From Pseudomonadales bacterium (GTDB lineage: Bacteria; Pseudomonadota; Gammaproteobacteria; Pseudomonadales; DC-out160): a stretch of 7,650 nt of DNA. The position numbers and the translations under genes were made by a program. Shown here one piece after another: positions 1 to 5,613 of this stretch. The notes beneath the pieces are model-generated. The model ran no database searches. It saw only the letters and a program-made list of their open reading frames with translations, and was not told the origin of the DNA. The DNA is taken from NCBI GenBank assembly GCA_016765265.1, contig JAESQG010000116.1, forward strand, positions 1 to 7,650, read 5' to 3'. The stretch's first letter is position 1; each line of letters starts with the position of its first letter.

Positions 1-1050
1 TTGGGTCGTTAATGCCTGTCGTTGGGCGGTGAGCAATGATAGAAAATCCCCCGCTCCCGATTGGTATTCATCGCGAGCCGTAATGAGATTTTCTTCTGCC
101 AACGGCAGCAGCTCGTTCTGATACAGTTGGTTTACGTCATTTGCCTGGCGCCAATAACTGTTGCTTTGCACCAACTGCTCACGCAATTGCAAGGCGCGGT
201 CTTGTTGCTCCCAGCGTAGGGCCCTTTGTTCCGCTCGGAGGCTGCCCTCTCGGCTAGTGCTGCCGGTCGCGAAAGGTAGGTTAATACCGACGCCGACCAC
301 CCAGCGCTGTTCCTCATTCATCCAAAGACTGTTATAACGAGTCATGATGGAAAAACTGGGTTTCCGCTCTTTTTCCGCCAGTGCCAACTCACTGGCTTTC
401 TTTTGTTGTTGTGCTCTCAACTTTCTTATGAGTGGTTGCTGATCTAAACGGGTGAGCAACATCTCAATCAGATTGTCCGGTAGAAAGTCCGGTAGAAAGT
501 CCGGTAGTTCTGCTACCGAACCCTCTATTTTGGAACTGGCTGAGCCAAGAGGAGAGGCATCAAGGCTGGCTTGCACCGGAAGGTTAACCAGGCGTTTGAG
601 ACGACTCACGTCCCGTGCAAGAACCACTTGACCTTGGCTGACACGTGCCTCCCACACATCAGCCTTGGCAGAAGCTGACTGTTTTCTTAAAGACAAGATT
701 CCCGGCCAAGGCAACGGCTGGCGTATTTCAATGATATAGCCATCATCTAGGCGATCGTCTCCAAGAGTGTTAGGAGCGACGCCTAACATCAACTTCGGAT
801 CGCTTAGGCTACCCGCTGCATCGATCCGCTTTTGTTGCGCCAGCCATCGCGCCGAAATGGCCTGCTGTTGAGCACTACACTTTACAGCGAGTTGTACTAA
901 AGCCTCGCTAGTCACTGGTGTCGGAGGCTCGCAAGTCGCCCCGCTATTTATGGTCTCTACCATAGACTCCGCGAATACGGGGGATATCAACAAAAATGAG
1001 CCTATCAAATAGAGTACATGCCATCGGGCAAGCTTAAAGAGTTGGAACAT
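1..1050 (-). CDS. TolC/CusC-family outer-membrane efflux factor, 3' part cut by the window edge
   Basis: The frame is open from ATG 1050 to the left edge: 350 codons, no stop. Known role of the family: trimeric outer-membrane exit duct of RND metal-efflux pumps, joined to a periplasmic adaptor and an inner-membrane pump. Seen here: a signal peptide (residues 1-27, ending SPVFA); a first OEP repeat with strand-type segments near 84-94 and 104-117 (QPLPWPG) and the start of a long helix at 119-148; then a second, complete-looking OEP repeat from about 193, with a long Gln/Glu-rich helical hairpin at 265-350. The first repeat is odd: ARDV (145-148) runs straight into RLKRLVNLPV (150-159), text that normally lies either side of a helical hairpin tip. 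About 55-65 residues seem to be missing in frame. A good Shine-Dalgarno AAGGA sits 8 bases before the ATG. It probably shares a transcript with the Cys-rich gene upstream. Family is firm; CusC-type metal specificity is inferred from context. Confidence 0.88.
   Translation of the reverse strand, partial: MFQLFKLARWHVLYLIGSFLLISPVFAESMVETINSGATCEPPTPVTSEALVQLAVKCSAQQQAISARWLAQQKRIDAAGSLSDPKLMLGVAPNTLGDDRLDDGYIIEIRQPLPWPGILSLRKQSASAKADVWEARVSQGQVVLARDVSRLKRLVNLPVQASLDASPLGSASSKIEGSVAELPDFLPDFLPDNLIEMLLTRLDQQPLIRKLRAQQQKKASELALAEKERKPSFSIMTRYNSLWMNEEQRWVVGVGINLPFATGSTSREGSLRAEQRALRWEQQDRALQLREQLVQSNSYWRQANDVNQLYQNELLPLAEENLITARDEYQSGAGDFLSLLTAQRQALTTQ
475..507. repeat. 12-bp tandem microrepeat inside the TolC-like gene
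   Basis: The 12-bp unit GTCCGGTAGAAA is present 2.75 times with no mismatch. Read on the minus strand it encodes LPDF-LPDF-LPD (residues 182-192) in the linker between the two OEP repeats. Because the unit is a multiple of three, copy-number change keeps the frame. It looks like recent slippage expansion. Confidence 0.9.
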
Positions 1051-1058
1051 GGGCAATA

Positions 1059-1063
1059 TCCTT
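1059..1063 (-). promoter_or_regulatory. Ribosome binding site of the TolC-like gene
   Basis: Minus-strand AAGGA lies 8 bases upstream of the ATG at 1050 and supports that start. The 101 bases between this gene and the one upstream hold only a weak inverted repeat (TGCAT at 1082-1086 with ATGCA at 1099-1103) without a T-tract. I see no convincing terminator there, so read-through from the Cys-rich gene is likely. Confidence 0.7.
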
Positions 1064-1151
1064 AAAAGCGTTCAGAGAAAATGCATGAATAGCTCGTTAT
1101 GCACTCTCTTTCGAGAATACAAGCTAACAAGTAGCGCTTAAGAGAATTGCT

Positions 1152-1583
1152 TTAAATTCGAAGACGTAACGTGGAGAGGTAGGTGTGGGTACCAGGATGA
1201 CCGGGATCAACGTCCCAATAGCGAAAGAATCGGTGAGTCGGTTGATCCACTAAGTCTGGCCAGAGGGTGAGGGACACAACAACGAATGTCATTGGGGATA
1301 GCTTAGGAGATGACTGGGACTGTACCGTGATAGCTTCTTCAGCAAGATCTGAGCTGCTTTTTAGCTGCACCTCAGCGCTGAAATCACAGCAGGGAGAAAT
1401 CCCTGCTTGTTTGTCCCCAGAGTCTTCGTGCGATTTCATTTTATCGCAGCAACAATGCTTCATGAGGCCGCTGTTGCTATTCATTTGACAAGCAAACACC
1501 GGCTGCACTTGCAAAACCAAGCTCAGTAATATCAAAACCACGAGGGCTTTGCAGTGATTGCGTTGTTTTCTGAGGCGTTCCAC
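1152..1583 (-). CDS. Small exported cysteine-rich protein, putative periplasmic metal binder
   Basis: Unnamed protein of 143 residues when read from GTG 1583. A TTG at 1610 would add nine residues, but GTG has AGGGA 10 bases upstream and gives a more normal signal peptide (basic n-region to residue 12, hydrophobic 13-31, ending VFA before Cys32). VFAC is a poor lipobox, so a lipoprotein is possible but not assured. The mature part carries CCC at 44-46 within KHCCCDKM, CC at 65-66, Cys32, and several Met and His residues, which would suit soft-metal binding. A second hydrophobic stretch (about 97-110) is followed by an aromatic and basic tail ending LRLRI. It lies directly upstream of the TolC-like gene, where small Cys/Met/His-rich exported proteins are often found in copper or silver efflux operons. 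Metal binding is inferred from composition and context only. Confidence 0.72.
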   Translation of the reverse strand: MERLRKQRNHCKALVVLILLSLVLQVQPVFACQMNSNSGLMKHCCCDKMKSHEDSGDKQAGISPCCDFSAEVQLKSSSDLAEEAITVQSQSSPKLSPMTFVVVSLTLWPDLVDQPTHRFFRYWDVDPGHPGTHTYLSTLRLRI

Positions 1584-1623
1584 GAGACCTATTTCCCTGT
1601 GATATTCCAATAACGATACAATA

Positions 1624-1655
1624 CTAGACCCTAGACCCTAGACCCTAGACCCTAG
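1624..1655. repeat. Tandem CTAGACC heptamer array
   Basis: Four perfect 7-bp copies of CTAGACC (1624-1651) are followed by a partial copy CTAG (1652-1655). On the minus strand they read CTAGGGT-type direct repeats and lie 41 to 72 bases upstream of the GTG start of the Cys-rich gene, that is, in its promoter or leader. They could be tandem regulator sites or simple slippage; I do not recognise the motif. Confidence 0.85.
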
Positions 1656-1682
1656 GCCTAGCTTTAGGGTCTAGCTTTTTTA
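1645..1682 (+). terminator. Hairpin with T-tract made from the heptamer repeat and its inverted copy
   Basis: CTAGACCCTA (1645-1654) and TAGGGTCTAG (1665-1674) form a perfect 10-bp stem around a 10-base loop, followed on the plus strand by a T-run (1676-1682). This has the form of a rho-independent terminator on the plus strand, but no plus-strand gene lies just upstream. It may block antisense transcription. Read the other way, the same dyad (GACCCTA, 10 bases, TAGGGTC) lies in the promoter region of the minus-strand genes and could be an operator. I cannot decide between these. Confidence 0.45.
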
Positions 1683-1683
1683 T

Positions 1684-2290
1684 TTATCTGGTTGAGAGTA
1701 TAGACTTCTTCAGCACTTTTAATAGCGAGTCTTATTCTATAAAGGAACAAAAACTTGTGAGCTCATCGCAAAGTGTGGGAGTTCAACCAAGTGTTGCTCT
1801 CCTTAGTAGTAGTCTCAGATTGTATTTTTGGTCAGTTACTCTTAATCCCACAAACATTATTTGCTCTAAATTCAGAGCGAGAAGCTGTTACTGTTTGATT
1901 TGGATTGATCGCAGAAAAATAATAGGAACCGCTATCTATCATGGTTGAAATCACTTTCTTTACGAGGGGTCAGAGTCCAACGGTGCGTACGCTAAGGATC
2001 CTTTTTCGGCCGGGAGTAGCACGTTATTGTAAGTCTGAGTATACTAATCCTATAAATGCATGAAATTTAATAAAAAAATGGACCTCCCATTTAAAGTATT
2101 GAGAATATACTGATAGAAAGACTAATGATCGCTACTTTTACGCTTAAAACTCAAATACAGCGATCTTGCTATTATTTAAGAAACTCGATGTTGTTTCAAA
2201 AAATAGAGTAACTACACCCTCTTATTTCTTAGCCTTTTCTCCCATTTATGCACACATATTCGGCTGTTTTGCGCATTTTTTTGTTAAAAT
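1684..2290. other. AT-rich intergenic stretch with no supported gene
   Basis: About 600 bases separate the divergent minus-strand efflux genes from the plus-strand mer-like operon. Short frames exist (GTG 1757-1948, 63 codons; 2166-2354, 62 codons; a minus-strand frame of about 36 codons near 1830-1940), but none shows a recognisable domain, and the second runs through the promoter at 2293-2323. A GC-richer patch at about 1973-2025 with small palindromes (GCGTACGC, AAGGATCCTT) and a small inverted repeat AAATGG/CCATTT (2076-2092) stand out. They could be debris of an insertion or deletion; I can name nothing. Confidence 0.5.
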
Positions 2291-2292
2291 AC

Positions 2293-2323
2293 TTGACCTG
2301 GAGTTGACTCCAAGTGATAGGGT
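2293..2323 (+). promoter_or_regulatory. MerR-family-type promoter and operator of the six-gene operon
   Basis: The -35 box TTGACC (2293-2298) and the -10 box TAGGGT (2318-2323) are 19 bp apart, the long spacing typical of promoters activated by MerR-family proteins through DNA untwisting. The spacer holds the perfect dyad TGGAGT-TG-ACTCCA (2299-2312), close to the core of the known E. coli ZntR operator. The expected transcript start is near 2330, about 30 bases before the first start codon. The natural regulator is the MerR-family gene at the end of this operon, which would make an autoregulatory loop (inference). Confidence 0.85.
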
Positions 2324-2359
2324 CAAAGGAAGATCAATGGATTTGTGGAGTTAGTACAG

Positions 2360-2902
2360 ATGAAAACAGGTAATGCGCTACTTTTTGCTCTTTATTTTGC
2401 ATTGAGCACTACGAGTAGTGTTGCAGAAACGATGAGTCAAATCGTGGCCCCAAACCAGTTGGTGATACAGGTCAAAGGAATTGTTTGCTCTTTTTGTGCC
2501 TATGGAACCGAAAAAAACCTAGCCAAATTAGATTTCCTGGATACCGGCTATTATGGGAATGGCGTTCTAATAGATATCAAGACACATCGCGTCACTCTAG
2601 CACTCAACCCCGATCAGCTAGTGGATTATTACTCGGTCTCGGAAGCTATATTAAAAGGTGGTTACGACCCTAAGGCCTACTTTACGATGCTTTCGGGGGT
2701 CATAAAAAAAACACTTGAAGGCTACCAGCTAATCTCCAGGGATAACGGCCAAATTTTCGCTTTGCCGAGCACCTTTCACGCAGCTCCACTCATGGACCAA
2801 ACTGTCGTGTTGCAAACCGAGTTCACAGCCGATCAAGCTATTAATGGAATTGATGGAGAAATTTTTCAGCTAACAATTGTTGAATTGGAGAGCCTGCCAT
2901 GA
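2360..2902 (+). CDS. Periplasmic HMA-like metal-binding protein with CSFC site, first gene of the operon
   Basis: Exported protein of 180 residues, not recognised as a named family member. GTG 2345 is possible, but ATG 2360 is better: GGAG lies 9 bases upstream and the protein then opens with a clean signal peptide (1-22, ending SVA). The mature N-terminal half resembles an HMA/MerP domain: a strand LVIQVKG, then IVCSFCAYG with Cys43 and Cys46, a helix rich in Lys, and a second strand near VLIDIKTHRVTL. The usual GMxCxxC is here GIVCSFC. The C-terminal part (about 115-180) is predicted mostly beta and might be a small OB- or CusF-like domain; that is a guess. Its stop overlaps the start of the next gene (ATGA), indicating coupled translation. 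Likely job: periplasmic capture of Hg(II) or a similar metal and hand-off to the MerT-like protein. Confidence 0.82.
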   Translation: MKTGNALLFALYFALSTTSSVAETMSQIVAPNQLVIQVKGIVCSFCAYGTEKNLAKLDFLDTGYYGNGVLIDIKTHRVTLALNPDQLVDYYSVSEAILKGGYDPKAYFTMLSGVIKKTLEGYQLISRDNGQIFALPSTFHAAPLMDQTVVLQTEFTADQAINGIDGEIFQLTIVELESLP

Positions 2903-3762
2903 TTAGAAAGGTTCTCTGGGGAATTACATTTTGTTTTATTACATTACCCACCTTGGCTCATCAGCCAGTAATGGATATGGCGCCGCGTTGGAAAAGTGGC
3001 TGGGGTTTTCAAATCCGTGATTTACATTATGGTTCTAACACGCTGCTTGAGGGTAGCTCGAAGATCACGAATAGCGCTAATAGGAAACAATCTCTTAGAA
3101 AAACCTGGTTAGAAGGAATTTACACTTTCAGAAGAGAAGTGAGGTTGACCCTAAAACTACCCTATATCGATCAGTCACGTACTGTCATACGAGATGGCAG
3201 TGCCGTTCGAGAATTTGGTTCTGGCATCGGAGACTTAATTATTGGCCTGCCCTTGAAGCGTTACGAGAATAAATCGAACTCTACCGGTAATCTTGCATTT
3301 ACCCCCAGCTTGAGACTACCCACTGGTGGCAACGGAGATGACTTTCCTGCTGGCGATGGTAGTACCGATATTGGCCTGAGTTTCTCTGCAAGCTTTGAGA
3401 AATTGGATCTTTACCAATATTACGATCTTTTCTATTGGTCTAATTCTGAAGGAGATAGAGGCATTCATCAAGGAGACGAGCTCGGACTCGATATCAATAT
3501 TGGCTGGCACCCCTACCACAATAATTTGACAAACACAGGGGTATTTTTGATGGCAGATCTTAGTGTACGTTACGAAGAACTTGGGCAGAACGATTTAGGC
3601 CTTACCGGTGGTAATCGAATCTCGGTGGGTCCAGTGTTCGTTTGGTATCAAGGAGGCATCATGTTTCGAGCCGAGTACAAAACGCTATTGGATGAGACAA
3701 AAAAAGGGATTCAACTCTCTCAGGGCGATGAGTACAGCGTAGGGATCGGATTTGTTTTCTAG
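2899..3762 (+). CDS. Outer-membrane beta-barrel protein of the mer-like operon
   Basis: Protein of 287 residues with a signal peptide (1-20, ending LPTLA). The mature chain starts HQPVMDMAPRW and then shows alternating strand-like segments (GWGFQIRDLHY, VRLTLKLPYI, LAFTPSLRLPTG, FLMADLSVRYEEL, FRAEYKTLL), ending YSVGIGFVF. A C-terminal Phe after alternating residues is the outer-membrane insertion signature. The pattern fits the broad barrel group often annotated as 'transporter' (PF13557-like), whose known members include putative aromatic-compound channels; I assign the family only loosely. The His and two Met at the mature N-terminus could bind a soft metal (inference). It overlaps the preceding gene by 4 bases (ATGA), with GGAG 8 bases before its ATG, so the two are translationally coupled. 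Its place suggests a route across the outer membrane for the metal handled by its neighbours. Confidence 0.8.
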   Translation: MIRKVLWGITFCFITLPTLAHQPVMDMAPRWKSGWGFQIRDLHYGSNTLLEGSSKITNSANRKQSLRKTWLEGIYTFRREVRLTLKLPYIDQSRTVIRDGSAVREFGSGIGDLIIGLPLKRYENKSNSTGNLAFTPSLRLPTGGNGDDFPAGDGSTDIGLSFSASFEKLDLYQYYDLFYWSNSEGDRGIHQGDELGLDINIGWHPYHNNLTNTGVFLMADLSVRYEELGQNDLGLTGGNRISVGPVFVWYQGGIMFRAEYKTLLDETKKGIQLSQGDEYSVGIGFVF

Positions 3763-3781
3763 TTAAGAGTGTTATTAAAAA

Positions 3782-4180
3782 ATGAGCGATAGTGATAATT
3801 CAATTAAAAAAACCGGTTTAACCTGGTTAGCCCTATTTACAACGACAGGTACTTTAGTGTGCTGCGCACTACCAATCACTCTCGTTGCGTTGGGAATGGG
3901 GGCAACCATGATCTCGCTGCTCAATAGCTTTCCGTTTCTAATAACATTAAGCGAGCACAAACTTTGGGTTTTTATGATATCGGGCGGGTTATTGTTTCTC
4001 TCCACCTGGTTGCTGTATCGTCCGGGTCGCTCTTGTCCTAGTGACCCAGCGCTCAGAGAACAATGCAATAAAGCACAACGCTGGAACCGTAGGGTATTAT
4101 TGGGTACTGTTTTTTTATGGGGGATAGGTTTTTTTGCTGCCTTCTTGGCCTTACCACTGCAATTATGGTTAGAAGGATGA
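3782..4180 (+). CDS. MerT-like inner-membrane mercuric ion transporter
   Basis: Protein of 132 residues with three hydrophobic segments (about 13-45, 60-79 and 104-126). The first contains the vicinal pair Cys27-Cys28 (TLVCCALP), the site at which MerT takes Hg(II) from MerP. A polar loop after the second segment (RPGRSC, then EQC) holds Cys85 and Cys95, the counterpart of MerT's cytoplasmic cysteine pair that passes Hg(II) to MerA. Length and topology match MerT (about 116 residues), but overall sequence is divergent and the loop pair is spaced CX9C rather than CX5C, so I leave the symbol blank. The start at 3782 has only a weak Shine-Dalgarno. It follows the barrel gene after 19 bases and precedes a MerP-like gene, which supports the MerT role. 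Confidence 0.8.
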   Translation: MSDSDNSIKKTGLTWLALFTTTGTLVCCALPITLVALGMGATMISLLNSFPFLITLSEHKLWVFMISGGLLFLSTWLLYRPGRSCPSDPALREQCNKAQRWNRRVLLGTVFLWGIGFFAAFLALPLQLWLEG

Positions 4181-4198
4181 AGCTATTATCATCAAAAT

Positions 4199-4203
4199 AG
4201 GAG
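4199..4203 (+). promoter_or_regulatory. Strong ribosome binding site of the MerP-like gene
   Basis: AGGAG lies 7 bases before ATG 4211. It is the best Shine-Dalgarno in the operon and suggests that the MerP-like protein is made in larger amount than its neighbours, as expected for a periplasmic binder feeding a transporter. Confidence 0.7.
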
Positions 4204-4210
4204 ATTAATC

Positions 4211-4783
4211 ATGGGACAGAAAACTTTATCTATATTTACAGTGACTCTCAGTCTATTAATATTAGTCAGCCCCGCAGCCTGGGCGAAAGATTACGCTTAT
4301 CAAGCCGAGATTAAGGGCATGGCCTGCGCTTTTTGTGCATATAACGTCAGTAAAAAAACAGCGACAATAGTGGGCGTTGATAACAACACAATCAACGTGA
4401 ATTTAAAAGATAAGCGCGATGAATTTCAGGCCTCAAGAAGAATTACTCAGGCCGAAGTTGAAGCTGCCATCTCGCAAACAGGGTTCACATTAAAGGCTCT
4501 AAAAGAAATCGAGCAGAAAAAGGCTCACCAAGGCGACTTTAGTTCTAAGCCAGTCATCACTGTTACACTCGATAAAATTGACACAGATCATGCTGAGGTT
4601 TTGTTTGAAGCTCTGGCAACAATGGCATCAACTCAGCACCTTAAAATGACAGTAGAGGCACCACGATCTAGCGAACTTGAAGTGATGAAGCAATTGTTGG
4701 GTGGTAGAAAGAAAGCACTTATGGTGCAGTATTCCCCAATCGAGCAGCCATCTATTCATTTGAAATTATTTTCTCGCTATTAG
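4211..4783 (+). CDS. Extended MerP-like periplasmic HMA protein with CAFC site
   Basis: Exported protein of 190 residues; signal peptide 1-25 ending AWA. Residues 28-100 read as an HMA domain: YQAEIKG, then GMACAFCAYNVSKK with Cys39 and Cys42, a helix, a strand around NTINVNL, and a closing ITQAEVEAAISQTGF, the usual 'V..AI..aGF' end of the fold. MerP itself is about 91 residues long; here about 90 more follow. The tail (112-190) contains VITVTL, a long helix and a final strand, and could be a second degenerate ferredoxin-like domain without cysteines. The motif is close to the CSFCAY of the first gene, so the two are probably old paralogues. It sits right after the MerT-like gene, the normal merT-merP order, and should pass Hg(II) to Cys27-Cys28 there. 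Role inferred from motif and context. Confidence 0.84.
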   Translation: MGQKTLSIFTVTLSLLILVSPAAWAKDYAYQAEIKGMACAFCAYNVSKKTATIVGVDNNTINVNLKDKRDEFQASRRITQAEVEAAISQTGFTLKALKEIEQKKAHQGDFSSKPVITVTLDKIDTDHAEVLFEALATMASTQHLKMTVEAPRSSELEVMKQLLGGRKKALMVQYSPIEQPSIHLKLFSRY

Positions 4784-4797
4784 GAAAATCAAGAGAG

Positions 4798-5088
4798 ATG
4801 GTAATGGCAGCCGAACAATTAGTGATGGTAGAAGTACTAAGTTCAAACAATTGTAGTCGTTGTAAAAAGACGAAAATATTGGTTAGTGAAGTTATTGAAG
4901 AGTTGAAAAATTCAAATATCTGCTATCGTGAAGTTGACGTGGTTGAGGAAATAGATTATGCCGTTAAGCTTGGTGTCACGCAAATTCCAGCCATAGCCAT
5001 CAATGGTGAATTGCTTTTTGTTGCACCACCGCCAAAGACAAAATTGCGTGACGCTATTATAAAGTGTTTAAAGAGGACTATAGAATAA
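4798..5088 (+). CDS. Small thioredoxin-fold protein with CSRC site
   Basis: Protein of 96 residues without a signal peptide, hence cytoplasmic. Seen: a strand VMVEVLSSNN, the redox or metal-binding motif Cys19-Ser-Arg-Cys22, a Lys/Glu-rich helix, a second strand YREVDVVEEI, the conserved TQIPAIAING with the cis-proline, and a C-terminal helix with Cys90. This is the layout of small single-domain thioredoxin/glutaredoxin-like proteins. ATG 4804 is a rival start with GAGAG 6 bases upstream; the difference is two residues. The stop codon overlaps the next gene's ATG by one base (TAATG), so the pair is coupled. In this operon it may shuttle Hg(II) from the MerT-like protein to MerA or the regulator, or reduce cysteines that metal has oxidised or blocked. 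This is inference; no substrate can be read from the sequence. Confidence 0.8.
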   Translation: MVMAAEQLVMVEVLSSNNCSRCKKTKILVSEVIEELKNSNICYREVDVVEEIDYAVKLGVTQIPAIAINGELLFVAPPPKTKLRDAIIKCLKRTIE

Positions 5089-5513
5089 TGCAAATCGGAG
5101 AGGTCGCAACAAGTTTGGCCATCAGCGCCGATACACTTCGTTATTATGAGAAAATAAAATTATTACCTAAAATTCAGCGACAATCTGGAGTTCGCTGTTA
5201 TAGCAATAAAGATCTTTCGCGCCTGAGCTTTATCAAGCGAGCACAAAAAATGGGTTTTAGTTTGAAGGAGATCGCAGCGCTTCTTCGTTTTCGAGAGAAC
5301 CCGCAAAAAGCAAAGCCAAAGGTGCGTGAACTTGCCCATCAAAAGTTGGTTGAGATTGAACTGCATCTAGGTGAACTCACTACTTTGCGAGATGAGCTAA
5401 AATTACTGACCAATCTTTGTGGAGCGAATCCAGAGGGTTGTCCTATTTTAGAGTCCATTGAACAGGACAAAAATTCTTCGGTGAAAGTGAAGAAGACCAA
5501 AATCTTGAAATAG
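5088..5513 (+). CDS. MerR-family metal-responsive regulator, last gene of its own operon
   Basis: Regulator of 141 residues read from ATG 5088; an upstream GTG at 5064 would add eight residues before the natural start MQIGEVA. Seen: the winged-helix DNA-binding part (1-70) with ADTLRYYEKIKLLP and the wing RCYSNKDL, FSLKEIAALL, a long dimer helix (78-110), and a metal loop with Cys111 and Cys118 (CGANPEGC, CX6C) followed by PILESIEQ. MerR and ZntR carry a third cysteine at the start of the dimer helix and CueR a serine; by my alignment this protein has Lys76 there and no cysteine. The C-terminus is a Lys-rich tail. It probably binds the dyad at 2299-2312 and switches on the operon it belongs to. 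Canonical merR is divergent from its target genes, so this placement is unusual. Metal is not decidable; Hg(II) or a monovalent metal are candidates. Confidence 0.9.
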   Translation: MQIGEVATSLAISADTLRYYEKIKLLPKIQRQSGVRCYSNKDLSRLSFIKRAQKMGFSLKEIAALLRFRENPQKAKPKVRELAHQKLVEIELHLGELTTLRDELKLLTNLCGANPEGCPILESIEQDKNSSVKVKKTKILK

Positions 5514-5578
5514 GGGTCTAAAGTTCAATGGTGGACTACCGCGTTACAGATAAGACCAAAAACTCCAAGCTGATATTC

Positions 5579-5609
5579 TTGACCTTCAAATCTCTTTGAG
5601 TGGCAGGCT
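5579..5609 (+). promoter_or_regulatory. Candidate second MerR-type promoter
   Basis: A TTGACC box (5579-5584) is followed after exactly 19 bp by CAGGCT (5604-5609). The spacer contains TCAAA-TCTC-TTTGA (5586-5599), a dyad off centre by about one base. The -35 and spacing match MerR-activated promoters, but the -10 box is poor. It points to the right into a region without a plus-strand gene apart from a 14-codon frame. It could be active, an evolutionary remnant, or chance. Confidence 0.4.
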
Positions 5610-5613
5610 CATA

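Noticed and set aside
132..317. Minus-strand 61-codon frame
   Set aside because: It lies out of frame inside the TolC-like gene, whose own frame matches a known family throughout.
1624..1655. Telomere-like or CRISPR-like reading of the heptamer repeats
   Set aside because: The copies are contiguous 7-mers without spacers, and the array is only 32 bases long.
1757..1948. Plus-strand 63-codon frame from GTG with AAGGA upstream
   Set aside because: The ribosome binding site is plausible, but the composition is unlike a folded protein, no domain is recognisable and nothing in context supports it.
1978..2025. GC-richer patch with small palindromes as a tRNA, attachment site or IS end
   Set aside because: No cloverleaf, no terminal inverted repeat partner and no flanking direct repeat could be found by eye.
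2166..2354. Plus-strand 62-codon frame
   Set aside because: It runs across the MerR-type promoter and into the leader of the first operon gene; there is no ribosome binding site or family match.
4577..4605. TTGACA with a 17-bp spacer and TTGTTT as an internal promoter for the thioredoxin and regulator genes
   Set aside because: The -10 match is poor and the site lies inside a coding region; chance is the simpler explanation.
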